Source: Bubalus kerabau
Taxonomy: Eukaryota > Chordata > Mammalia > Artiodactyla > Bovidae
Length of the DNA: 64,000 nucleotides
Direction: 5' to 3'
NCBI RefSeq assembly: GCF_029407905.1
Contig: NC_073637.1
Location: 56,730,501 to 56,794,500 of the forward strand
Shown piece by piece: positions 55,200 to 64,000 of this stretch. The notes under the pieces were generated by a model, which was not told the origin of the DNA, did no database searches, and was given only the letters and a program-made list of their open reading frames with translations. Position 1 is the first letter of the stretch. Each line of letters opens with the position of its first letter. A program made the position numbers and the translations under genes.

Positions 55200-55632
55200 C
55201 TTAAACTAGTTTTGCCTCCTTGAATGGGTTGTTGATTAATCAGACTTTGAGTTCTTTTACAGAGACAGCACTGCGCATGTGCAAGACTGGAACCCATGTC
55301 TCTGGGATGACTCCCGAAACAAGAATCTTTAGTCTACAGAGCTTTAAGAATAGAAATGTTACCACAAAGAGGTAAGTCCTTCAACAAGGGAATGCTTGCT
55401 TCCAGCAACACATTGCTTCTATGGATTGATTTGAGACTAAGCAATCAGCACCCAAGTTTGAAATTTTCCTGACCCCTTTAAATTCTTCCTGAACCCGGGA
55501 TGGAGGGGGAAGATTTAAGACTGCTGTCTGCTTGCCAGTTGACCTTGCAATAAAGCTCATGCGTTTGTCAAAACCTGGTGCCATAGTATTGGCTGCTGTG
55601 CCTGTTGGGCAGTGAACCTTTGCTTAGTAACA
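55200..55632 (+). mobile_element. Probable endogenous-retrovirus LTR, sense, solitary
   Basis: The right part has a classical U3-R-U5 look: TGCAATAAAGCTCATGCG (polyadenylation signal), then CTGGTGCCATAGTATTGGCT, then TGTTGGGCAGTGAACCTTTG and CTTAGTAACA. The left boundary is uncertain. No internal retroviral genes are seen on either side. Family not identified. Confidence 0.6.
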
Positions 55633-56019
55633 GATTGACTGGGGTCATACAGATCCTCTTTAAATGTTCAGATTAATTCATACAGAGCACCTTCATGTAA
55701 AAACAACAAATCTAATTATTAATTTGATATATCACATGATAATTTTTGTAATTATTAAACTTTTAATTGCACTCTAGTTGCCCCCAACACCATTAAATTC
55801 TATTATCTACTGTTCTCTTTGTATAACTAGTTGAAACTATAATCATTATGTACATGCCAGACTCATGTCTATCTGTATCAATAGTAAACTGAAACTACCC
55901 CAGTTATTTGGACAGTTTCATATATTTTTTTCAGATATGATTGGGCATGTTCAGAGTGGTATGGCTGTAGACTATGTATTTTCTGAAGTTGACTAACTTA
56001 TTATAAATAGATACTGTAA
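55633..56019. other. Unassigned AT-rich intergenic DNA
   Basis: No gene or recognised repeat. Confidence 0.4.
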
Positions 56020-57400
56020 TTGTTAATTAGTTGGCGGAACAAATAGAAAATGTTGAAATTATGAAGACTTGCCAGAAATTGGTCTATTTTATTAATATTT
56101 TCAAAGAACCAGTTTTTTGTTTATGCCACTATATTTATATAATCAATTTATTCTTTTCTTTTTCTTAAGAGTGAAAGCAGATTTATTTAGGGACATATAC
56201 ATGCCATAGACAAAATGTTGGCTGTATCATAAGGAGAGCAGACCCCGGCGTATCCAATATTTATTCTTAATATCATTATTTTCTTTTAATTTATTTCTGT
56301 TTGGTATAATATTCTTTTCTTAATTTCTTACATTAGATGTGTAAGCCACTAATTTCTCAGTCTTCCTTCTTTTCTAATATTTGCATTCATGAAATTTTCC
56401 TTATCACTTAAGTTACATTCCATTCATTTTTATGCATAATTTTTCAAAATAGTATCAATTATCTAAATTCAAATAGAAGTATCTAAATTTAAATACATCA
56501 AAATATTATCTAAATTCTACTTTTTTTCTTTGATCCCAAAAGGTGTTTTCTAATTTTTCACTGGGGTGTGACTAATATTTTTTAATTGAGTTCTAATATT
56601 ATTTTATTATGATCAGAGAATGTGATCAGCTTAAACTCATTTTCAATGTTTGTTGAGTGTAGTTTGTTGCATATGTACTCTCTAATTATTATGCATAAAC
56701 TTTCAATCATATATGTATTAAATAGGCTAGTTAACAGTGTTATTTGGCTCTTCACCACTTTCTTACTATTTTTTTGCCAAATGTGCCTGTTAAGTTTAAG
56801 AGATGTCTATTACAATTTCCCCACTATGACTATGGATTTGTTTATTTCAGGATGTAACTCTACCAGATTTTTATCTTTAGTTTGTTTGTGTTTAGATACA
56901 CACAGTTTCAGAATTGTTATATCTTCTTGCATGCTGCATGCTAAGTCACTCTTTGCAACCCTGTGAACTGTAGCCACCCCCAGGCTTCTCTGTCCGTGGG
57001 ATTCTCCAGGAAAGAATATTCTCCAGGAGTGAGTTGCCATTTCCTCGTCCAGGGGTGTCTTCCCAACCAGGGATGGAACCAGTGTCTCTTACATCCCCTG
57101 CCTTGGCAGACGTGTTCTTTATCTTTAGCACCACCTGGGAAGCCTTGTTATATGTTCTAACTATAACAATAAGTTTTTCCTTCTGTGAGATGTTTACCTT
57201 AAAGTTTATTTCATCTTATACAACTTGATGAAGTTATATCAACTTTTTACAATTTAATATTAACCCACATTTATTCTTTATGCCTTTCCTTTAAAACTTT
57301 ACTTGTTTTTATATTTTAGGCATGTCTTGCAAATAACTTGATATTGGTTTTTTTTTTTTTCATTTTAATCCAGTCTGAAAAAGTATTTGCAGGTAAATTA
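56020..57400 (-). mobile_element. Old L1 ORF2 fragment, antisense, split by Bov-tA
   Basis: In antisense L1 order: ATTGGTCTATTTTATTAATA, AAAGAACCAGTTTTTTGTTT, TATTATGATCAGAGAATGTG, AGAGATGTCTATTACAATTT. Decayed. The 114-codon + strand frame inside it (56622-56966) is antisense to L1 and not a gene. Confidence 0.72.
56930..57143 (-). mobile_element. Bov-tA SINE, antisense, inside L1
   Basis: Antisense body and head ending GCACCACCTGGGAAGCC. 14-base repeats TTGTTATAT(C/G)TTCT at 56916 and 57144. Confidence 0.93.
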
Positions 57401-57769
57401 GAGCATTTATATTAATTCTAATTGCTAATACATTCAGATATATTGCTATCATTCTTGTTTACTGCCTTCTATTTAACAACACTTTCTTTACTTTTTTCTA
57501 TTGATTGCCATATTTTAAATGAATTAATAAATAACTTTTTAAATTTCTCAGTTTTAATTTTAGTAAGGTAAATACCATTATATGTAATACACATAAATTA
57601 AGGGTTTGGGAGGCCCTCAATAGCTTTTAAGGCTTTAAACAGTTCTTGAGACCAAAAATACTTGAGAATCCCTATTCTAGGAAAAAATACTGACCTCTGG
57701 AGAAAAGGAAAAGTCAGTTTATCATTAAACTTTTAAACAGCAATTCTTTAGTCTAAAAAAGAATATAAA

Positions 57770-58130
57770 AACATATTTAAAATATTCAAGAAAGCAAAAT
57801 ATAAACCAAGATTTTATATCCAGTCAAACTGATCCCCAAGTATAAAGACTGCAGACAAAATGGAAAGAATGTAAAATAAGTTAGAAAATAATGTTTCTGT
57901 GAGCTGTTCCTGAGGAATCTATAAGAAAAATTTGAGACAATCAAAAAAGACTGGTGAAGAACATTAAAAACACATTTACCTTTAGAATTTTTGCTATATG
58001 ATGATCATGAAGGGGCAATTATAATATGTGATGTATATATACTCTGAGAATATAGATACATTTCAACCACCCATTTCAAAACGCATGACAGGGCAGGAAT
58101 GGGGAGTATATTAAAAACTAAAATGAATTC
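57770..58130 (+). repeat. Possible old L1 fragment, sense
   Basis: A-rich text such as GATTTTATATCCAGTCAAAC and AAGTATAAAGACTGCAGACA resembles the ORF2 end/3' part of old L1. Low certainty. Confidence 0.4.
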
Positions 58131-58185
58131 ACTGATTACTTCAGTATTAACTTGGATTAGGTATTAATTGGGTATTGGAAGTGAA

Positions 58186-58302
58186 AATGAAAGTGAAGTC
58201 GCTCAGTCGTGTCTGACTCTTTGTGACCCCATGGACTGTAGCCACCAGGCTCCTCTGTCCATGGGATTTTCCAGGCAAGAGTACTGGAGTGGGTTGCCAT
58301 TA
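58186..58302 (-). mobile_element. Bov-A monomer, antisense
   Basis: GAAGTCGCTCAGTCGTGTCT to GGAGTGGGTTGCCAT. One monomer only. Confidence 0.9.
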
Positions 58303-58414
58303 ATGGGAAGTAAAAGAGTATTATCTCAAATAAGAAATGAAGGGAGGAAAAGGAATTTATTAGATAATACCAGTATTGCTTATAGTAGGTAACCATTAAA
58401 CAATAGTAAGAGAG

Positions 58415-58545
58415 AGAAAGGAGAAGGAAATGGCTGGCTCCAGTATTCTTGGCTGGAAAATCCCATGGACAGAGGAGCCTGGTGGGCTACAGTCCATGGG
58501 ATTGCAAATAGTCAAACAAAACTAAAGCAACTGAGCAAACACACC
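58415..58545 (+). mobile_element. Bov-A monomer (or Bov-tA remnant)
   Basis: GGAGAAGGAAATGGCTGGCT to AAGCAACTGAGCAAACACAC. Inverted relative to the monomer at 58186. Confidence 0.88.
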
Positions 58546-58631
58546 AGACAGAAATGAGGTTTGGGGAGCAGGAAGAGGGGTAAAGGAAGACAAAAAGAGA
58601 AATTAGGCTATTCTATAAAGATATTAGTACA

Positions 58632-58673
58632 GTGCTCACTTCAGCAGCACATATACTAAAATTGGAAAGATAC
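58632..58673 (+). pseudogene. U6 snRNA retropseudogene, 3'-truncated
   Basis: The first 42 bases of U6 snRNA (GTGCTCACTTCAGCAGCACA then TATACTAAAATTGGAAAGAT) with about three changes from the gene; the remaining roughly 65 bases are missing. Repeats TAGTACA lie at 58625-58631 and 58674-58680, extending to GATA(T/C)TAGTACA with one mismatch. No A tail. Not functional: it lacks the rest of the RNA, the T-run terminator and any visible snRNA promoter. Confidence 0.92.
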
Positions 58674-58680
58674 TAGTACA

Positions 58681-60400
58681 AAAGTAATTATGAGGGAAAG
58701 ATGTAAACCTTCACAAAAGAGAAAATGAGTAAATAAATAATATAACACAAAACTACTTGGCAGAACAGAGACCAAACATTTACTGTATCAATAATTTTAA
58801 ATGAACTAACTCATCTTTTAAAGAGAAATAGAAAATAATTTTGATTGACAAAATAAAATAACAAAATAACTAACAAAATAAAATCCAATACTCTACTGAC
58901 ATTCCAGACCACCCGGCCTTCGTTGAACTTACCCAGTACTTGCATGATTTTGTGCCTAGATTCAGGCCCTTTCCAATCCATCCCTTTGTTTCTAAAGATT
59001 CTACTGAGTTTTCTATTGAGTAGTGCCATGTCTTCCATGAAGCCCTTTGTAGTTGCTTTCAGCAGAAATTAGTCTCAAAACATCTTTGCATATATATTAG
59101 AGTAGTTAAATAAATATGGCATATTGTAGACAGTTGTTTATATACTATTTTCCCCACTAGAATATGAACTCCTTAAAGACAAGAACAAATGAGTAGGATA
59201 TTAGAGCAGCTCAATAATGGAAGGAATAACCAAAGACAGAAGGATATGCCATTCATTTAATTGACTATAGAATTTATATAATTATCTATAACTCTATTTG
59301 TAATTATAACTGATTACTTCCTTTAAAATTTTAAATTCACTTACATCATCTTAGATTGACTCTCAGCATTTAATTAAAGTTCTACCTCACTGGATACTTA
59401 CTGCTTCTCAGTTGTTACATGTTTATAAATAGATCTGCCCATTTTGGAATCTCTCCTCTCATAATTGTGAAAGTTTCTGAATTAATGAATGCTTTTTATG
59501 GCAGGTTTTTTCATATACACTAGCAGGCTTAAATCTTTAACTCTTTTGTGTTTTTCTTGCTCCCTCATTCCCAGTTCTGGTTTTTTGTTAGCATTTTTCA
59601 ACATTTTGTTTGTTCATGTACATTTTTATACTAGAATATTTGATGTAACTGTTGAAGGATTAAAACGCTCAAGTCAGCAGTGACTGCAGTACAATGACTA
59701 TTACGACTAACTGTGTCTTCACAGCGCGATGAAAACAGCTTACAGTTATTTCATTACTCACTTGACTGCCCTTGAATATCTGTTAGTTGAACAGAACAAT
59801 TTAGTCTCTTTTATATGTATAATCATATCTCCCAGTGTCTATAAAAGTATTTTACTTTTACTGCGTTATTCACTTGGTTGTCCTTCAACACACTGTTACT
59901 TTTTGAATAGAACTATTTACTGACTTTTATATATGTATGAGTGAAATTTCCTAAGTGCTCCAGTAAGCATTCAATCTTTCTTTGGTGTCAGCTATGCATT
60001 TTACCTATTTCACCCAAGCAAGTATTACCCTGAGATCCAATGCTTTAAATGACCTATCTAGCTCTAAAAACCTGTTTACTGTGGGTGCAGGAATATGTTT
60101 GTTCAGTGTGACAAAATATTGAATTTATAAATTCATCAGAATATGAGAGTCACTTTACCTTAAAATGTTATAATATTTTCCATTTTAGCCTTCATTTTGG
60201 TAGGCTGGCTACTGTTTACAGATGATTCCTTGGACACCATTCAACCTTTATGTAAGACTTTATTTGTCCACTAAGCACAGCTTTTACGAAGGAGGCATCA
60301 ATTTTCAAGAACTGGGAAGCATCTGAGATTTGACCCAGCTTGCAAGCTAACAATTTAATTTACTGTAGTGTTATGGGCAAGAGTCATAATGACAGAAGAC
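58681..60400. other. Unassigned AT-rich intergenic DNA
   Basis: No gene or recognised repeat. Open frames are 75 codons or shorter and unremarkable. Confidence 0.4.
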
Positions 60401-60840
60401 ATGAGATTCCTGGGTTAGAGACAAAGGACTTTATTACTCACACAGCACAGAAACATGAGCTTCAACATGCATGCCCCAGTTCATAAAATGGAGTGAGAAG
60501 AGCTAGATGCACATCCACGCACAGTGGGTTGCATCTCAGGAGAGAGGCCAGGGACCTCAGCACTTTTTGAGTGAGCAGCAGACATTGCAGCAAGCAGCAA
60601 ATAAGCCAGTCTGCTTTTCCTGGAAGAGCGTCTAGTTACATGTAAGTCATCTGCAGTTACCTTGATCTACTCTGTTGTCTGAGTGACTAGCTACAAAGCT
60701 GGAGCAGTATCAGAAGACAGATCAGCCTTCAGATAATACTGACAGACCATACTCAGCAAAAACTTTTAAGATTTGCTCAGAGTCTATGGCTGACTGCCTC
60801 ATTCAGTATCACAAATCTAATATTTCCATCTTGTATCCTG
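60401..60840. other. Unassigned, possibly LTR-like sequence
   Basis: A moderately GC island in AT-rich DNA (GACAAAGGACTTTATTACTC and following text recalls an antisense LTR). No defining ends. No coding gene. Confidence 0.25.
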
Positions 60841-61480
60841 ATGCCATTGATGATGACCTTATACCAAAATGTATTGCAGCAAAGCAGAACTTTATAAAGC
60901 ACATCAAAACGTGGCCTTACTCACAAGCATAATGCACTTTCTATTCCTTGCTTGTGTGGCAGTCTTCAGCTGCCCTTTATACAACTCTCATTGCTTTCAC
61001 ATAGCAATGACAAGGTGTCATCGAAGTCACAGAGGACACCTGGGTGTCTGTTATAGCCAAAAACATCGGCTACCACCTATTCACCATTCTTCCTCTTTTG
61101 AGTTAATGTCTATTTCCAAATATTCAAATATTCTCTCAAAATTCAACTTTAACTCATTTTGTTTTCTTTCAAATGAGTATTTTCCCATATTCCCCCCAAA
61201 TGTCATTAAATCTCATATGAAAGTTTACAGATAAATCTGTCTTTATAAAATAACCAGTTGACATTAAACAGATTTGAATTATAGTAATAAATTTCATTTA
61301 TCAAAATTTAGCAAGCATTTATCAAATGCCATTCAAGTCCCTGGAATATAAAGATGAAGACAAGTTACTTGCCTTTCATGAGGTCACAAATTAGTAGGGA
61401 AAATTACTATGAGGTTGTAGTTAATGTAATAACAGATGTACATGCAAGGTACAGAATAATAGTAAGGTAGGTGTTAGGAA

Positions 61481-61756
61481 TGGAGAAGGCAATGGCACCC
61501 CACTCCAGTACTCTTGTCTGGAAAATCCCATGGACGGAGGAGCCTGGTAGGCTGCAGTCCATGGGGTCGCTAAGAGTCGGACATGACTGAGCGACTTCAC
61601 TTTCACTTTTCACTTTCATCATTGGAGAAGGAAATGGCAACCCACTCCAGTGTTCTTGCCTGGAGAATCCCAGGGATGGGGGAGCCTGGTGGGCTCCCGT
61701 CTATGGGGTTGCACAGAGTCGGACACGACTGAAGTGACTTAGCAGCAGCAGCAGCA
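61481..61756 (+). mobile_element. Bov-A2 SINE, full length
   Basis: Complete dimer ending (AGC)n. Perfect 11-base target repeats GGTGTTAGGAA at 61470-61480 and 61757-61767. Confidence 0.96.
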
Positions 61757-61899
61757 GGTGTTAGGAAGACATCACATTGTGGGTGAATTGAGCCATGTTT
61801 TAAAATAAGAATAATAATGTGCTAAACCAAATCAGTAAGAATATCTCTGGTAAAGCTAGTCATTTGTTTCTAAGGTGTAACATAACTGAGCATCAGACC

Positions 61900-62047
61900 A
61901 GTAATTATAATAAGGCAATAATACTCCCCGTTACATATGTACACCTGTGGCTGATACATGTTGATGTATGGCAAAAACCACCACAAGATTGTAAAGTAAT
62001 TAGCCTCAAATTAAAATAAATAAATTAATTTAAAAGAAAAAAAAAAG
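61900..62047 (+). mobile_element. Bovine-type L1 3' end
   Basis: GTTACATATGTACACCTGTG, GATGTATGGCAAAAACCACC, TTGTAAAGTAATTAGCCTCA, then AAATAAATAAATT and an A tail. A 5'-truncated insertion. Confidence 0.88.
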
Positions 62048-62066
62048 TATGTTTTGGGGAGGGGGG

Positions 62067-62200
62067 ACTTCCCTGGCAGTCCAGTGGCTGGAACTCCATG
62101 CTTCCACTGTAGAAGGCTTGGCTTTGATCCCTGGTTGGGGAATTAGAATCCCATATGCTGCATGGCACAGCCAAAAAGTGAAAATCAAAATATTTTTTAA
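62067..62200 (+). mobile_element. CHR-family SINE, short form
   Basis: GGACTTCCCTGGCAGTCCAG, GGCTTTGATCCCTGGTTGGG, CATATGCTGCATGGCACAGC, then an A-rich tail. Directly downstream of the L1 3' end. Confidence 0.85.
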
Positions 62201-62312
62201 AAGCCACCTGCAAAGAAGGTTACTAAATTGAAAATATTCTTTGTTCAATGAATATTTTGGGGGTGCCTCTGAATGTTGGGAGCAGTGCCAGGTATTTGAA
62301 CATTAAACCTGT

Positions 62313-62581
62313 GCTGCTGCTGCTGCTGCTGCTAAGTCACTTCAGTCGTGTCCGACCCTGTGCGACCCCATAGATGGCAGCCCACCAGGCTCCTCCGTCC
62401 CTGGGACTCTCCAGGCAAGAACACTGGAGTGGGTTGCCATTTCTTTCTCCAGTGCGTGAAAGTGAAGTCTCTCAGTCATGTCTGACTCTTAGAGACCCCA
62501 TTGACTGGAGCCTACCAGGCTTCTCCATCCATGGGATTTTCCAGGCAAGGGTACTGGAGTGGGGTGCCATTGCCTTCTCCG
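62313..62581 (-). mobile_element. Bov-A2 SINE, antisense
   Basis: Starts in (GCT)n with AAGTCACTTCAGTCGTGTCC and ends TTGCCTTCTCC. Perfect 11-base target repeats ATTAAACCTGT at 62302-62312 and 62582-62592. Confidence 0.96.
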
Positions 62582-62840
62582 ATTAAACCTGTATTTATAC
62601 ACAAAACATTGGAGACTTTGGAAATAACAGCTTAAGTAATTTATTCATTATATTATTTCCTCTTTCACCAACGTAATCACATCTGAATTTTATTAATTGT
62701 CCAGGAAACAGAGATGCACTTTTAGAATTATTGTGAGTATGCATGTACGCATGTTACAAGTTATTAGCATAGTACTTAACCAACTAGGGTGAACTGTATG
62801 AAATGGCCACTGGCCATTCTAAGTGATTCAGCCTAATATA

Positions 62841-63093
62841 TGTGCTGTGCTGTGCTGATTCGCTCAGTTGTGTCTGACTCTGTGCTACCCCATGGACTCT
62901 GCCAGGCTCCTCTGTCTATGGGGATTCTCCAGGCTGGAATGCTGGAGTAGGTTGTCATGCCCGCCTCCAGGGCCTCTTCCCAAACCAGGGATCAAACCCA
63001 GTTCTCCTGCATTGCAGGTAGTGGATTCTTTACTGTCTGAGCCACCAGGGAAACCCAAGAATACTAGAATGGGTAACCTATCCCTTCTCCAGG
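62841..63093 (-). mobile_element. Composite Bov-tA SINE, antisense, first part
   Basis: Antisense body and head ending GAGCCACCAGGGAAACCC at 63057, followed by about 36 bases of a further antisense body (ATACTAGAATGGGTAACCTA) that is cut off at 63093. Confidence 0.88.
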
Positions 63094-63290
63094 AAGTGAA
63101 AGTCGCTCAATCCTGTCCAACTCTTTGCGACCCCATGGACTGTAGCCTGTCAGGCTCCTCTGTCCATGGAATTCTCCAGGCCAGAATACCGAAATGGGTT
63201 GCCATTTCCTTCTCCAGGGAATATTCCCAAATTAGGAATCAAACCGGAGTCTCCTGCATTGCAGGTGGATTCTTTACCAGGAAAGCCCAG
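63094..63290 (-). mobile_element. Bov-tA SINE, antisense, abutting
   Basis: Starts AAGTGAAAGTCGCTCAATCC; head ends TTTACCAGGAAAGCCC with a few bases lost. It replaces what would be the second head of the preceding composite. Confidence 0.9.
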
Positions 63291-63339
63291 CCTACTATTT
63301 ATGTATGTATGAAATTCTATAGTGTAAAGAAAATCAGCT

Positions 63340-63490
63340 TCAGATTCTGATAGTTTAAATCTCGCAAAAAATACTTACAAACTGGGAAACTTTGGGCAAG
63401 TTATAAAACCTCCCTAATCCTGCATTTCATCATCTATAAAGTAGGAAGAATAGAATCAATCTGAATTAGTTATGCTTGTGTTGAGTGTAT
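63340..63490 (+). repeat. MIR SINE fragment
   Basis: AACTGGGAAACTTTGGGCAA, ACCTCCCTAATCCTGCATTT, TCATCTATAAAGTAGGAAGA follow the MIR core order. Confidence 0.72.
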
Positions 63491-63656
63491 AAGGAAATTC
63501 CCACCACAGCAGCCTAACTAAATAGGTGCTTTCTCTTTTCTCATATAACTAAAAATACAGAAGTTGTGAATCCAAGAGTAATGTAGTTTCATAAAGTTAT
63601 CAGTGCAAAGAAGAAGCTGCTTTCCAGAAAAGGAGGGCATATAAAAAGCCAGGCCA

Positions 63657-63880
63657 GGGACTTCCCAGTGGCCCAGTGGTTAAGAGTTCACCTTCCAATG
63701 TAGGGGATGTGTGTTCAGTCCCTGGTTAGGGCACTAAGATTCCACACGCCATGGCAGCTAAGCCCCAGAACCACAACTAGAGAAAAGCCACACCACAGCA
63801 GTGAAGGACCTGAATGCAGTGACAAAGATGCTGCCTGCCACAATTAAGACTCAGTGCAGCCAAGTAAAGAATGTTTTTTA
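63657..63880 (+). mobile_element. CHR-type SINE
   Basis: GGGACTTCCCAGTGGCCCAG head, CAGTCCCTGGTTAGGG, CACGCCATGGCAGCTAAGCC, AGTGCAGCCAAGTAAAGAAT. Confidence 0.9.
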
Positions 63881-64000
63881 AAAGGATATATTTGTTATTC
63901 ATTAAAAAAAAAAGTCAGCCCAGTGGCAGCAGGAAGGGAGAGGAAGACAAATTTTTGAAAAATTATCAAGAGATCAAATCTATAGAATTCTGATCAGATT

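Noticed and set aside
58632..58673. Functional U6 snRNA gene
   Set aside because: Only 42 bases are present; the catalytic and 3' parts, terminator and upstream snRNA promoter elements are absent.
62868..63350. 160-codon plus-strand frame rich in CPTLCDPMDCS-type text
   Set aside because: Translation of two antisense Bov-tA SINEs; the same peptide text recurs at every Bov-A copy in the window.
1..64000. A previously undescribed multi-gene system
   Set aside because: Apart from KCNV1 every substantial frame is repeat-derived, a shadow or short. Nothing in codon pattern, spacing or shared motifs suggests another gene set.

Overview
The window is a nuclear, non-prokaryotic stretch of ruminant (very probably bovid) genome. 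The evidence is the dense set of lineage-specific repeats: Bov-A2 and Bov-tA SINEs, BovB LINEs, CHR-type tRNA-Glu SINEs and a bovine-type L1 3' end, laid over older mammalian repeats (MIR, L2, MER5A, MER2/Tigger, MLT1, old L1). I cannot separate cattle, yak, bison, buffalo, sheep and goat from the sequence alone.

I can support only one protein-coding gene: KCNV1, encoding the electrically silent voltage-gated potassium channel subunit Kv8.1. It lies on the + strand in three coding exons (8387-8853, 9734-10263, 13761-14272) that join in frame into 502 codons plus a stop. The phases are compatible (phase 2, then phase 1), all introns are GT-AG, and there is no internal disruption. The first coding exon sits in a GC- and CpG-rich island (about 6955-8960). 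That island probably also holds an upstream non-coding first exon (donor GTGAGT at 7270) and a short upstream ORF. The probable 3'UTR runs to about 15320, with AATAAA at 15298.

Layout. 1-6950: AT-rich 5' flank with CHR, Bov-A2, MIR, a truncated Bov-tA head, a Bov-tA and a BovB fragment. 6950-15320: KCNV1; intron 2 carries Bov-tA, MER5A, MIR and L2 relics. 15.3-34 kb: 3' flank with old L1 3'UTR sequence, many SINEs, a (CA)n microsatellite and a Tigger1-type DNA transposon relic. 34-41 kb: three antisense BovB copies, one inserted in an antisense L1, plus an MLT1 LTR. 41-55 kb: L2, dense Bov-tA/CHR insertions and three MER2/Tigger2-type relics. 55-64 kb: an LTR-like sequence, antisense L1, a 3'-truncated U6 snRNA copy, a bovine L1 3' end and further SINEs.

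All remaining open reading frames are short. Most of those I can explain are translations of SINE or BovB sequence. I found no tRNA gene, no CRISPR, and no sign of a novel multi-gene system. The most unusual signals are small: three retro-inserted RNA fragments (two Bov-tA heads and one U6 5' fragment) that stop before their normal 3' end yet are flanked by direct repeats, which fits the class called tailless retropseudogenes. There are also several nested SINE/LINE insertions with clean target-site duplications that give a readable relative chronology.
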